This document shows, piece by piece, positions 1-8,551 of a stretch of DNA of 47,396 bases. This stretch comes from an uncultured Alphaproteobacteria bacterium (GTDB lineage: Bacteria > Pseudomonadota > Alphaproteobacteria > Puniceispirillales > UBA1172): the NCBI GenBank assembly GCA_937952245.1, contig CALFYS010000111.1, forward strand, positions 1 to 47,396. Reading direction: 5' to 3'. The notes under the pieces are model-generated. The model made no database searches. It was not told where the DNA came from and saw only the letters and a list, made by a program, of their open reading frames with translations. The stretch's first letter is position 1. Each line of letters starts with the position of its first letter. The position numbers and the translations under genes are program-made.

Positions 1-771
1 GTCTAAATGGGTTGAAAACTGATGTTGTATATGAAACCGAAGGCGGTGCACCCAAGACACAGGGCGCGTGTCGATGACTTCAATATCCTTGATAAAACCT
101 GTTGCGGCGTAACCTTGCTGATGGGCATGGGCGGTGAAATCAAATGACCCGGGCAATAATTGCGGTAATGGCGGCACAATCCGCGCTTTGCCTCTAATCA
201 CATCACCTGGTTTGACTGGCGTTATGGTGGCGGCATCGCCTCCTTTATTTTGGGATGTAATCAGCCTTAAATCAAAATCCGGCGCGCCGTCCCATAAACC
301 TTCTGTTTCAGGATGAAGCCTGATCCGTTGCCTGTTCTTGGTCATGGTTTCAGCCATTTTCACAAGACCAGTGATTTCACGTTCTTGGGGCGCAACTGAA
401 ATCTCATGCCCGCGATTGATGGTCGATTGCAAGACAACGCCCAACACTATCATTGTCACGATCATGGCCACGGGCGTGATCCACGGCAGCGACCGCCACC
501 CCGCCCACAGCCATAGCACCGCTGACAGCAAAAGCCCGAACATCAGGACCCCTTTCACGCCCAATGCCGCGGCATCAACCCCAACCTGCTCAAGCCCTTC
601 GCCCATGGCGATCCCCAACATCATCAGCCCCGTCATGGCGATGCTGAACCGGAAAGGCAGTGTGACCCGCTCACCCCCGCCTTGGTTTTGACGGCCTTGG
701 TCTCGACCGTCTTGATGCCCCGCCCCTTTGTTCAGATGCGTTCTTGATATTGTCCCTTGATGGCTCTTCAT
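1..771 (-). CDS. comEC: ComEC/Rec2-family DNA-uptake channel protein, N-terminal part (cut by window edge)
   Basis: The reverse strand is open from an ATG at 771 to the left edge (257 codons, no stop). An in-frame TAG lies just upstream of the ATG and a purine-rich ribosome-binding site (GGGGAAAGG) precedes it, so the start is well supported. The first 35 residues are polar and rich in Gly/Gln. Three hydrophobic segments follow at about residues 38-57, 74-91 and 97-116, then a soluble stretch with the PGSFDF and later AATGF motifs of the DUF4131 domain that opens ComEC proteins. ComEC forms the inner-membrane channel for single-stranded DNA in natural transformation. The competence and metallo-beta-lactamase domains would lie outside the window. 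It is divergent from gltX, as in many alphaproteobacteria. The family call rests on the N-terminal domain alone. Confidence 0.82.
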   Translation of the reverse strand, partial: MKSHQGTISRTHLNKGAGHQDGRDQGRQNQGGGERVTLPFRFSIAMTGLMMLGIAMGEGLEQVGVDAAALGVKGVLMFGLLLSAVLWLWAGWRSLPWITPVAMIVTMIVLGVVLQSTINRGHEISVAPQEREITGLVKMAETMTKNRQRIRLHPETEGLWDGAPDFDLRLITSQNKGGDAATITPVKPGDVIRGKARIVPPLPQLLPGSFDFTAHAHQQGYAATGFIKDIEVIDTRPVSWVHRLRFHIQHQFSTHLD

Positions 772-790
772 GTTAAACCTTTCCCCCTAA

Positions 791-843
791 GACAATTCTT
801 TGGGATTCGCTCTCGGTCAGGATTGATCCTGAAAGGAATTGTC
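791..843. repeat. 8-bp inverted repeat in the comEC/gltX divergent region
   Basis: GACAATTC (791-798) and its exact complement GAATTGTC (836-843) lie 37 bases apart in the 112-base gap between the divergent starts of comEC and gltX. The position would suit an operator or a leader hairpin serving either gene. No convincing -35/-10 pair was found here. An 8-bp pair at this spacing can arise by chance, so the role is only inferred. Confidence 0.3.
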
Positions 844-883
844 ATCATCAACCAACAGTATGCTTGAAAAAGGTTAATACTTT

Positions 884-2263
884 ATGAGCGTGATCACTCG
901 ATTTGCACCATCCCCCACAGGTTTCCTTCATATTGGCGGCGCCCGTACGGCTTTATTCAATTATTTGTTTGCCCGCCGCCATGGGGGAAAATACCTTTTG
1001 CGGATTGAAGACACGGACCATGAACGCTCAACAAAAGAAGCGATTGATGCGATTCACGAAGGGCTTGAATGGCTTGGATTGGCCGGCGATGGTGAGGCGG
1101 TCAGCCAATCCGCGCGCGCTGACCGCCATATCGAAGTCGCTGAACAATTGCTGCAATCTGGCCATGCCTATCGGTGTTATTTAACCCCCGAAGAATTAAC
1201 CGCCATGCGCGCTGAAGCTCGCCAAACAGGGCAAAAAATCACCAGCCCTTGGCGAGATGCAGACCCTTCAAATGCTCCTGATCTGCCTTTTACCGTCCGC
1301 CTGAAAATGCCACTTGAGGGCAGCACCACGATCAATGATGCGGTGCAAGGCGATGTCACGGTTCAGCACAGCACGCTCGATGATCTGGTGATGTTGCGCG
1401 GCGATGGCACCCCGACCTATATGCTGGCGGTGGTGGTTGATGACCATGATATGGGCGTGACCCATGTGATCCGCGGCGATGACCATCTCAACAACGCCTT
1501 CCGGCAGATGAAAATTATTGAAGCCATGGGCTGGCCGGTGCCGGTCTATGCCCATATCCCGCTGATCCATGGCGCGGATGGGGCGAAATTGTCAAAACGC
1601 CATGGCGCGCTTTCCGCCACCGCTTATCGTGAGATGGGGTATTTGCCCGAAGCCATGTGCAATTACCTCCTGCGCTTGGGGTGGAGTCATGGTGATGATG
1701 AGATTATTACCCGTGATCAAGCGATTGAATGGTTTGATTTGGACGGTATCGGCAAATCCCCGGCCCGATTTGATACCGATAAACTGACCGCCATCAACAG
1801 CCATTACATCCGGTCGCTTTCGCCGGAAGCCCTGACAGATTTAATCCTGAATGGCGCTGAGGTTGCGCCCCATATCACCGAACGGCTTCATGCCCTTGCC
1901 CCGGCCTTTGCCGAACGGGCGCAACATTTGGGCGATCTTCCGGCCATGGCAGGGTTTGCCACCCATGATGACATCCCCACGGTCGAAGCCGATGCCCAAG
2001 GCTTGTTGGATGACGCGGCTTGCGCACGATTAACTCAATTTGCCGCGGATTTACCCGATGACAACATGACGCCAGAAGCCTTTAAAGCCTTCCTTGGCGA
2101 ATGGCTTAATACCCAAGGGCTGAAAATGCGGGATATTGGCCCTTGTTTGCGGGCGGCTGTCACAGGCATGAAGCAAACCCCTGATATTATTTTGATTTGT
2201 GCCAGCCTTGGGGCTGAAAATATCAAAAGACGGATCGCGGGCAATTGCAAAAATGAACAATAA
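884..2263 (+). CDS. gltX: Glutamate--tRNA ligase
   Basis: This is a class I aminoacyl-tRNA synthetase of 459 residues that charges tRNA-Glu (in some alphaproteobacteria also tRNA-Gln) in the cytoplasm. The HIGG form of the HIGH signature is at residues 16-19, in the context PSPTGFLHIGG. The KMSKS-type loop KLSKR is at 235-239. The Rossmann core with RIEDTD at about 40-45 and a helical anticodon-binding C-terminus complete the family layout at normal length. The ATG at 884 follows AAAAAGG. comEC is divergent upstream. gltA follows after 84 bases, and its probable promoter lies over the last codons of this gene. The class often carries a second gltX-like paralogue, so it may not be the only GluRS in the genome. 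Confidence 0.97.
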   Translation: MSVITRFAPSPTGFLHIGGARTALFNYLFARRHGGKYLLRIEDTDHERSTKEAIDAIHEGLEWLGLAGDGEAVSQSARADRHIEVAEQLLQSGHAYRCYLTPEELTAMRAEARQTGQKITSPWRDADPSNAPDLPFTVRLKMPLEGSTTINDAVQGDVTVQHSTLDDLVMLRGDGTPTYMLAVVVDDHDMGVTHVIRGDDHLNNAFRQMKIIEAMGWPVPVYAHIPLIHGADGAKLSKRHGALSATAYREMGYLPEAMCNYLLRLGWSHGDDEIITRDQAIEWFDLDGIGKSPARFDTDKLTAINSHYIRSLSPEALTDLILNGAEVAPHITERLHALAPAFAERAQHLGDLPAMAGFATHDDIPTVEADAQGLLDDAACARLTQFAADLPDDNMTPEAFKAFLGEWLNTQGLKMRDIGPCLRAAVTGMKQTPDIILICASLGAENIKRRIAGNCKNEQ

Positions 2264-2273
2264 AGGCTATAAA
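2245..2273 (+). promoter_or_regulatory. Probable sigma-70 promoter for gltA
   Basis: TTGCAA (2245-2250), a 17-base spacer and TATAAA (2268-2273) match the housekeeping consensus closely. The element overlaps the last codons and stop of gltX and would start transcription near 2280, about 68 bases before the gltA ATG. This would let citrate synthase be expressed independently of gltX. Confidence 0.6.
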
Positions 2274-2324
2274 TAATCATCCCCCGGTCAAAGCATTTGT
2301 GGTCACCACGCTTGCCAACCCAAC

Positions 2325-2338
2325 CCTTTAATTAAAGG
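2325..2338 (+). promoter_or_regulatory. Palindrome covering the gltA ribosome-binding site
   Basis: CCTTTAATTAAAGG is a perfect 14-base palindrome. Its right half contains the AAAGGA Shine-Dalgarno sequence nine bases before the gltA ATG. As RNA it can fold into a short hairpin that hides the ribosome-binding site. A second symmetric element, GTGGTCACCAC (2299-2309), lies just upstream in the same leader. Whether either regulates gltA is inference. Confidence 0.4.
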
Positions 2339-2347
2339 AACAGAATT

Positions 2348-3655
2348 ATGGCCGATCGGCAGAATTCAAATTCATTCACCCTCACCAATAATCAAACTGG
2401 TGAAAGCGTTGATTTACCTATTCTAGACGGCAGTGTTGGCCCTGGTGTGATTGATGTTCGCGCCTTATACGCCAACACCGGTCATTTTACCTTTGACCCC
2501 GGCTTTGGGGTGACAGGCTCTTGTAAATCCGCCCTCACCTATATTGATGGTGATGAAGGTAAACTGATGCATGGCGGCTATTCGATTGATGAATTGGCCG
2601 AAAAAAGTGACTTTCTTGAAGTCGCGTTTTTGCTGTTGAACGGTGAATTGCCGAATAAAGAGGAAAAAGAAGAATTTGATTACGCCATCACCCATCATAC
2701 GATGGTGCATGAACAATTGGTCAATTTCTTCCGTGGCTTCCGCCGTGATGCCCACCCGATGGCCATCCTTTGTGGGGTGACAGGGGCTCTATCGGCTTTC
2801 TATCATGATTCCACCGATGTTAATGATCCGGTTCAGCAAATGGTGGCGTCCCGCCGTTTGATCGCCAAAATGCCAACCTTGGCGGCCATGGCGTTTAAAT
2901 ATTCATTGGGTCAGCCGTTTAACTACCCTCGTAATGATCTGAATTACGCTGAAAACTTCCTGCATATGTGTTTTTCAGTTCCGACCGAAACCTATGAAGT
3001 TGATCCTGTTCTGGCCGATGCCATGGATAAAATCTTGATCCTCCACGCTGACCATGAACAGAACGCCTCCACCTCAACCGTGCGGTTGGCGGGGTCTTCA
3101 GGGGCGAACCCATTTGCCTGTATCGCCGCGGGGATTGCCGCGCTTTGGGGGCCTGCCCATGGCGGTGCCAATGAAGCGGTGCTGAATATGTTGGATGAAA
3201 TCGGCGACCGCAGCCGTATTCCTGAATACATCAAAAAAGCCCGTGATAAGAATGATCCGTTCCGTCTCTTTGGTTTTGGGCATCGTGTTTACAAAAACTT
3301 TGACCCTCGCGCCAAGGTCATGCGCGATTCATGCCATGAAGTGCTGAACAAGCTCGGCATCAAAGATGAACCGCTTCTTGATCTGGCCATGGAACTTGAA
3401 GAAATCGCGTTGAAAGACCCGTATTTCATTGAAAAGAAACTCTATCCGAATGTCGATTTCTATTCCGGCATTATCCTGAAGGCTATGGGTTTCCCCACCT
3501 CTATGTTTACGGTGTTGTTTGCCGTTGCGCGGACAGTGGGTTGGATTTCACAGTGGAAAGAGATGATCGAAGACCCGCTTCAGCGGATTGGTCGCCCACG
3601 CCAGCTCTATACCGGTCCAACAGAACGGTCTTACGTTTCAATCGACAAGCGTTAA
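2348..3655 (+). CDS. gltA: Citrate synthase
   Basis: This enzyme condenses oxaloacetate and acetyl-CoA to citrate, the entry step of the TCA cycle. The 435-residue length and the beta-rich N-terminal domain (about residues 1-60) match the hexameric Gram-negative type. The catalytic residues are visible: His271 in GPAHGG, His312 in GFGHRVY and Asp370 in NVDFYSG. The ATG follows AAAGGA. The gene probably has its own promoter over the end of gltX. Its stop codon shares the TTAA tetranucleotide with the stop codon of the convergent lpxB, so the coding regions overlap by four bases, and the intrinsic terminator of gltA lies inside lpxB. Confidence 0.98.
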   Translation: MADRQNSNSFTLTNNQTGESVDLPILDGSVGPGVIDVRALYANTGHFTFDPGFGVTGSCKSALTYIDGDEGKLMHGGYSIDELAEKSDFLEVAFLLLNGELPNKEEKEEFDYAITHHTMVHEQLVNFFRGFRRDAHPMAILCGVTGALSAFYHDSTDVNDPVQQMVASRRLIAKMPTLAAMAFKYSLGQPFNYPRNDLNYAENFLHMCFSVPTETYEVDPVLADAMDKILILHADHEQNASTSTVRLAGSSGANPFACIAAGIAALWGPAHGGANEAVLNMLDEIGDRSRIPEYIKKARDKNDPFRLFGFGHRVYKNFDPRAKVMRDSCHEVLNKLGIKDEPLLDLAMELEEIALKDPYFIEKKLYPNVDFYSGIILKAMGFPTSMFTVLFAVARTVGWISQWKEMIEDPLQRIGRPRQLYTGPTERSYVSIDKR

Positions 3656-4812
3656 GCTTTAATCACGCCTAAGATCGCTGTCGCGACATTTTGGGCAAAA
3701 CCATACCCCCCCGCTGTCAATGATGCTGTCAGCGGGGTTTTTTTGCTGTTTAACGTGGATTTATCGCCATTGAAAAACGCCAGCGCGTCAGCCGCCATTG
3801 TTTCAGCGGTAAACTCATTATTAAGCGATAGCGGATAAATCTCCTCACCTGAAATGGCGTTGGGCAGGACAATTTTAGACCGATCCAAGATCATGCGACC
3901 AATCATCAAGGTCAAGCGATCAACCTGATAATAAACATGGCCATGAAGCCCTGAAAGCGCGGCTTCTAAAGTTACCGTCCCCGAACAGATCAAGCCAAAA
4001 TCCCCCGCCGCCAAGATATTTTCGGTTTGGGATTGGTCGGTGATGGTGATCTGATGATGATTTGTGGTTATGGGATTTGCGGTCATGTTTTTAATCAAAT
4101 CTTGAACTGAAGACGCGGCGGGCAAAACCACTTTCACTCCGGGTTTTTCTTGCTGGATCACCTCAACAGCCTTCAGCATATCCGGCAATAGCGTTTCGAT
4201 TTCGCGTTTGCGACTGCCCGGCAAAAGCACCAAAACATCATCTTGATCATGCAAGCCCAACGCTTTGCGGGCTTGTTTTTTCGATGGCCGTTTCCGTTCA
4301 ACCGCGGGGTGGCCAACGGCGATGGCATCAACCCCATAGCGGGTGAAATACGGCACTTCAAAAGGAAATAAACACAGCAAGCGATCAACCGATGCCGCCA
4401 CTGATTTTGCCCGCCATGCCCCCCAAGCCCATACCGTCGGCGCCACCAGATGAACAACAGGCGCTGACCAGCCCGCCGCCGCCATTTTGGCTTTCAGGGC
4501 TTTGCCCAAACGCAAAGAAAACCCTTTGTTGTCGATGGTGACGATCACATCAGGGCGAGTTTCCATGATATGGTCGATTAATGCCGCCGCCCGCTTTTTC
4601 AACCGGCCATAGGATTTGACCGCGTGGGACAACCCCAACACGGTTAACTCTTCCATCGGAAAAACAGGCTGCAGCCCTTGGGCTTGCATGGCATCACCGC
4701 CCACGCCTGAGATATTGAGATTGGCCTGATCCGCTTTTAACGCCGCCAGCACCTGCCCCCCAAGGCTATCGCCGGAGGCTTCCCCTGCGATCATGACAAT
4801 CTTGATGGTCAT
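3652..4812 (-). CDS. lpxB: Lipid-A-disaccharide synthase
   Basis: LpxB joins UDP-2,3-diacylglucosamine and lipid X (2,3-diacylglucosamine 1-phosphate) into the lipid A disaccharide at the inner face of the cytoplasmic membrane. It is a GT19 glycosyltransferase of 386 residues, the normal length. The family hallmark GEASGD is at residues 10-15, and LPGSRKREI near residue 215 marks the nucleotide-binding C-terminal half. Its ATG overlaps the lpxI stop as ATGA, which suggests translational coupling. It is the last gene of the long minus-strand run. About residues 357-368 are encoded by DNA that forms the gltA terminator on the other strand. Confidence 0.98.
   Translation of the reverse strand: MTIKIVMIAGEASGDSLGGQVLAALKADQANLNISGVGGDAMQAQGLQPVFPMEELTVLGLSHAVKSYGRLKKRAAALIDHIMETRPDVIVTIDNKGFSLRLGKALKAKMAAAGWSAPVVHLVAPTVWAWGAWRAKSVAASVDRLLCLFPFEVPYFTRYGVDAIAVGHPAVERKRPSKKQARKALGLHDQDDVLVLLPGSRKREIETLLPDMLKAVEVIQQEKPGVKVVLPAASSVQDLIKNMTANPITTNHHQITITDQSQTENILAAGDFGLICSGTVTLEAALSGLHGHVYYQVDRLTLMIGRMILDRSKIVLPNAISGEEIYPLSLNNEFTAETMAADALAFFNGDKSTLNSKKTPLTASLTAGGYGFAQNVATAILGVIKA
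3709..3744 (+). terminator. Intrinsic terminator of gltA, embedded antisense in lpxB
   Basis: CCCCGCTG (3709-3716) and CAGCGGGG (3730-3737) form a perfect 8-bp GC-rich stem with a 13-base loop. It is followed at once by seven T (3738-3744) on the plus strand. It lies 54 bases past the gltA stop and wholly within the 3' part of the convergent lpxB coding sequence. It has the T-tract only in the gltA direction, so it should not stop lpxB transcription. Confidence 0.85.
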
Positions 4813-5630
4813 TCTGGCTTAAACCCAAACAGCCCAACGCCAAGGTCATTTGCTGTTTTGATGGTGGCTTCAGGGTCAATCATCATGACTCCGCCGGCTT
4901 CAATGGCAATGACCGAAACCCCTGCTTTACTAGCGCGTTTGATGGTCTCAACGCCAATACCCGGGGGGTCAAGGGCGCGGTCTTGGCCTGATTTCAACAT
5001 TTTGACCATCACCACCGGGGCTAGGTCAGGGTCATGCCATTCGGCGGCGCGATCCAACATGGCATCCGTGCCTTCCGCCGCTTCAACCGCGATGATCCGG
5101 CGGGCTTCAACCACACAAGATTGGCCAAGGTCAAACCCGCCAGCGGCTTTCAGATAAGCCGCGCCAAGACCGATGGCATCCCGCTGGTCTTGATCAGGGT
5201 GTTGCCCTGCCATCACACCATGTTGGGCAAAGTCTTGTTGCAAAATATCGGCAATATCAACCACGGTGATGCCATCTTGGGCAAATTCGTCTTTGACGAT
5301 TTGAAGGGCTTCGTCATCCCCCACGCTAAGGGCGCGGGAAAGGATTTTAGCCCCCCGCATATCAGGCATAACCGCCGCCATTTTGGGGCGTTTAAATTGC
5401 CCCGCGAGGATGACTTGGCAAACGCCAGCGGTCTTTAAACTGTTGATAATCGCGGAAACAGCACCCAACCGGTGATGATGCACCTCAAAGCCTGAAAAAT
5501 CAGCATCGGTGATGGATTTAAGGCCAATCACCACAACATCATGGCCAGAGGCGCGCAATTCTTCCGCCACGGTTAATGGCGCAGGGCCAGCGGCGGCAAT
5601 AATCCCATAAGGTGATGCCGCCTTGACCAT
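4809..5630 (-). CDS. lpxI: UDP-2,3-diacylglucosamine pyrophosphatase LpxI
   Basis: LpxI hydrolyses UDP-2,3-diacylglucosamine to lipid X and UMP. It replaces the unrelated LpxH in most alphaproteobacteria. The 273-residue protein has the two-domain layout of the DUF1009/LpxI family: an N-terminal part with VIGLK and the LGAVSAIINSL helix, then AGQFKRP and PDMRGAK. The C-terminal catalytic part has EAAEGTDAML, KSGQDRALDPPGIG (the conserved Asp region) and IEAGGVMMID. The ATG at 5630 shares one base with the lpxA stop (TAATG), after AAGG. Its place between lpxA and lpxB supplies the missing step of the pathway. Confidence 0.95.
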   Translation of the reverse strand: MVKAASPYGIIAAAGPAPLTVAEELRASGHDVVVIGLKSITDADFSGFEVHHHRLGAVSAIINSLKTAGVCQVILAGQFKRPKMAAVMPDMRGAKILSRALSVGDDEALQIVKDEFAQDGITVVDIADILQQDFAQHGVMAGQHPDQDQRDAIGLGAAYLKAAGGFDLGQSCVVEARRIIAVEAAEGTDAMLDRAAEWHDPDLAPVVMVKMLKSGQDRALDPPGIGVETIKRASKAGVSVIAIEAGGVMMIDPEATIKTANDLGVGLFGFKPE

Positions 5631-6427
5631 TAGCCTTGCCGTTCAGGGTGACAGAGCGGGCTGTCCCCCCCTTCTTTGATGAATGACAAGACAGAGGCCA
5701 CCAGATCAACATCGCCGTAATCTTGTTCGACTTCCACCAACCGTTCGCTGAACGTGCCTTCATCGGCAAATAACATCCGATAAGCACGGCGAATTGCTGA
5801 AATCTCATCTTTACCGAAACCGCGACGTTTCAGCCCCACAAGATTAAGCCCCACCAGTGAGGCTTTCGGCCCGAAGACATTGCCGTAAGGAATAACATCA
5901 GCGGTGACACCCGTCATCCCGCCAACCATGGCATATTGACCAATACGAACGAATTGTTTGATGGCGCTATTGCCGCCAACATAAGCAAAATCGCCGATTT
6001 CGACATGGCCGCCCAACATCGCGTCATTGGTGATGATGGTGCTGTTGCCGACAATACAATCATGGGCGACATGACATCCCACAAAGAACATATTGTCATG
6101 ACCAACAATCGTGGTCATGGTGCCGACTTCCGTGCCGGGATGCATGGTGACATTCTCACGAATGACATTGCGATCACCGATCACCAATGTGCTGGCTTCG
6201 CCCTGATATTTGACGTGCTGAGGGGCTTTGCCGATCACCGCGAAAGGGTAAATCTCATTATCCTCACCAAGCGTGGTATGGCCATCAATCACAACATGGC
6301 TGTGCAAAATGCAATTATCGCCAATCACAACATTCGGACCAATAATCGAATAAGGGCCAATTGAAACATTGGCGCCAATCTGGGCGCCATCAGCGATGAT
6401 GGCGGATGGATGTATCGCGGTTGTCAT
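5630..6427 (-). CDS. lpxA: Acyl-ACP--UDP-N-acetylglucosamine O-acyltransferase
   Basis: LpxA performs the first step of lipid A synthesis, moving a 3-hydroxyacyl chain from ACP to the 3-OH of UDP-GlcNAc. The 265 residues begin with hexapeptide repeats of the left-handed beta-helix fold (IGANVSIGPYSIIGPNVVIG pattern). The catalytic His is His122 in HVAHDC, matching His125 of E. coli. A helical C-terminal domain follows from about residue 200. The start and the fabZ stop overlap as TAATG, and the stop overlaps the lpxI start in the same way. GGAG lies about ten bases before the ATG. Confidence 0.98.
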   Translation of the reverse strand: MTTAIHPSAIIADGAQIGANVSIGPYSIIGPNVVIGDNCILHSHVVIDGHTTLGEDNEIYPFAVIGKAPQHVKYQGEASTLVIGDRNVIRENVTMHPGTEVGTMTTIVGHDNMFFVGCHVAHDCIVGNSTIITNDAMLGGHVEIGDFAYVGGNSAIKQFVRIGQYAMVGGMTGVTADVIPYGNVFGPKASLVGLNLVGLKRRGFGKDEISAIRRAYRMLFADEGTFSERLVEVEQDYGDVDLVASVLSFIKEGGDSPLCHPERQG

Positions 6428-6882
6428 TAACGTCCAGGCTCCACAATCATGGCAGAAAATGTGGCTGAGGCCACGGTCTTACCATCAATCGATGCCACGC
6501 CATCAAATTTAAACAGCATCCCTTTGCTGGTGGAAATTTTAACATCCAGATGCATGGTATCGCCGGGGCGGGCGGGGGCGCGGAATTTCACCTTATCCAT
6601 GGTGGTGAAATAGACGTGCTTGCCTTCGGTATCATCACGGTTGCTATAGGCGATCAACACGCCAGCGGTCTGTGCCATGGCCTCAATCGTCAAGACCCCG
6701 GGCATAATCGGATGCCCCGGGAAATGCCCCGCCAAATGAGGTTCAGTGCTGGTGATGGCTTTCACCCCTGTTGCGGATTCATTCGGAATAATATTCTGAA
6801 CACGATCAATCAGCAAAAATGGCGGACGATGCGGAATAAGTTCCAAAATTTCCGGATGATGCAAAATGGTATCATCAGCCAT
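6427..6882 (-). CDS. fabZ: 3-hydroxyacyl-ACP dehydratase FabZ
   Basis: FabZ dehydrates 3-hydroxyacyl-ACP during fatty acid elongation and competes with LpxA/LpxD for the same substrates, which explains its place in the lipid A cluster. The hot-dog fold protein has catalytic His53 in GHFPGHPIMPG and Glu67 in GVLTIEAMAQ. An in-frame ATG lies 21 bases upstream at 6903. The ATG at 6882 is preferred because AAGGAG sits six bases before it and because the 151-residue product matches the usual FabZ length. Confidence 0.97.
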   Translation of the reverse strand: MADDTILHHPEILELIPHRPPFLLIDRVQNIIPNESATGVKAITSTEPHLAGHFPGHPIMPGVLTIEAMAQTAGVLIAYSNRDDTEGKHVYFTTMDKVKFRAPARPGDTMHLDVKISTSKGMLFKFDGVASIDGKTVASATFSAMIVEPGR

Positions 6883-6911
6883 GGTCTTCTCCTTTTTATG
6901 CAATCAAACTC

Positions 6912-7928
6912 TTATTTATTTCGATTCTGCGCCAATCGGCGTAATGAAGCAATCTGGCGGCGAAATTCTTGAGCGGGAACAGCGGGAAACCCGCCCATGA
7001 CCTGACCATCACCAATGGATTTTGTCACCCCTGCCCTTGCCGCGAAAACATTGCCGGAGCCAATCGTTAAATGGTCAGCAACGCCGCCTTGCGCGCCGAA
7101 AATATTATTATCACCAATGACCGTGGAACCCGCAAACCCGACTTGCCCACAAATCACATTGCCATGCCCCATTTTAACGTTATGGGCAATATGAACAAGA
7201 TTATCGATCATCACATGATCACCGATCACCGTATCGTCCAAAAACCCGCGATCAATGCACGTGCCACTGCCGATATTACAGCGATTGCCAATAATCACCC
7301 GCCCCATATGCGGCACCAGAATATTGCCGCCATCACGGCCGACGCCAAAACCGCTGTTGCCAATCACAACATTAGGGCCAATGACGCAATCTTCACCGAT
7401 CAAAGCATAATTGATCACCGCGTTGCTGTCGATCACGCTGCCGTTGCCAATTACGCATCCTTTGCCGATGGAGGCGCCTGACTTCACCCAAACACCATCA
7501 CCAAGCTCAACCCCTTCGGCGATAGACGCGCCAGCATCAATCCGAACATTTTCAGAAACCGTCACGCTTTCATGAACATCGGCCAGATCAGAGATGCCCT
7601 TGCCTTGGTCATGGGTTGGAAACATCTGCCGCAACACAAGACCAAAAGCACGTTTCGGATCAGGGGTTAGCACCACCGCGGGCTGGCTGGGCAAAGCGCT
7701 GGCCAGATCAGGGGACACCAAACAAATCACCCCTTTGACATCAGGCACGGATTGAGCCGCCGCCTCAGTGGTGATGAAACATATCGCGCCTTCATCCGCC
7801 TCCGCCGCCGTTGCGATATGCCGTGCCATTAAGCTGGAGCATCCACGCTTTTTTTCACCGCGGGCAATTTCGGTGATTGCAGCGATGCTAATCGGCTTGG
7901 CCTCTGGGTAAAATCGTGGATCAGCCAT
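6912..7928 (-). CDS. lpxD: UDP-3-O-(3-hydroxyacyl)glucosamine N-acyltransferase
   Basis: LpxD adds the second 3-hydroxyacyl chain, on the 2-amino group, in the third step of lipid A synthesis. The 338-residue protein has an N-terminal uridine-binding domain (about residues 1-100), a long run of hexapeptide repeats forming a left-handed beta-helix, and the catalytic-region motif HIAHNVKMG near residue 247. The helical C-terminus ends in a basic tail. The ATG overlaps the stop of the skp-like gene as TAATG. A 29-base gap separates it from fabZ, one of the few gaps in this run. Confidence 0.97.
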   Translation of the reverse strand: MADPRFYPEAKPISIAAITEIARGEKKRGCSSLMARHIATAAEADEGAICFITTEAAAQSVPDVKGVICLVSPDLASALPSQPAVVLTPDPKRAFGLVLRQMFPTHDQGKGISDLADVHESVTVSENVRIDAGASIAEGVELGDGVWVKSGASIGKGCVIGNGSVIDSNAVINYALIGEDCVIGPNVVIGNSGFGVGRDGGNILVPHMGRVIIGNRCNIGSGTCIDRGFLDDTVIGDHVMIDNLVHIAHNVKMGHGNVICGQVGFAGSTVIGDNNIFGAQGGVADHLTIGSGNVFAARAGVTKSIGDGQVMGGFPAVPAQEFRRQIASLRRLAQNRNK

Positions 7929-8551
7929 TAATTGTCATCCCGCTGAAACGTAACCGTCAGGTTTTTTGTTCGTTCATTAAGCCGCCGCAACGCTTCATCC
8001 GTTACATCGGTGGTGCTGTCATAAATCACAACATTTTTTCGTTGAATAACCATGGTCAATTGCCGGTCTTGGGCAATTTCTTCAACAATCTTGACCAATT
8101 CTTGTTCCAGCCTTGTGTTGACCTGTTGCATGGAACGGTCAAAACGGTTTTGTTGTTGTTGAATAGACCGCTGCAAGGCCACGACATCTTTTTCAAATTG
8201 GGCGAAACGGCTTTCAAATTCATCTTCGCTGATTTCGCTTTTTGCGGAATTCAACACCCGTTCTTCTTGGCGAAGGCGCAATTCTTCTTCGGTGATGGAC
8301 GCTTGAAATTCTTGGTTTTGCTGATCCAAGACTTCCCGCACTTTGGCAATAGCATCTGATTTTTGCAGCACCTCGTTCATATCAATGACGCCCAGATTAC
8401 TGCTTAAATTACCAGCCTGATTACCATTAGACGACGGGGTGGTTTGCGCCCCAACAAGCCCGGGCAGAGCGGCGGCAAAAAGGCCGAAAGCAATCAGAAA
8501 TCTTGCCAGCCGAATATGAACCGCCCCAGATGCTGCCCAAGGTCTTAACAT
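7928..8551 (-). CDS. OmpH/Skp-family periplasmic chaperone
   Basis: Skp-like proteins hold unfolded outer-membrane proteins in the periplasm on their way to the BAM complex. The 207-residue product starts with a signal peptide: a basic n-region, a hydrophobic core at about residues 15-33 and probable cleavage after VGA near residue 35. The motif LGVIDMNEVLQ follows, then a long charged, Gln-rich coiled coil (about 70-165), the tentacle region of Skp, and a C-terminal beta segment (MVIQRKNVVIY). It lies directly after bamA (the stop codon and the ATG abut) and overlaps lpxD, the arrangement seen in most Proteobacteria. The family call is firm. The exact client set is not visible. Confidence 0.92.
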   Translation of the reverse strand: MLRPWAASGAVHIRLARFLIAFGLFAAALPGLVGAQTTPSSNGNQAGNLSSNLGVIDMNEVLQKSDAIAKVREVLDQQNQEFQASITEEELRLRQEERVLNSAKSEISEDEFESRFAQFEKDVVALQRSIQQQQNRFDRSMQQVNTRLEQELVKIVEEIAQDRQLTMVIQRKNVVIYDSTTDVTDEALRRLNERTKNLTVTFQRDDN

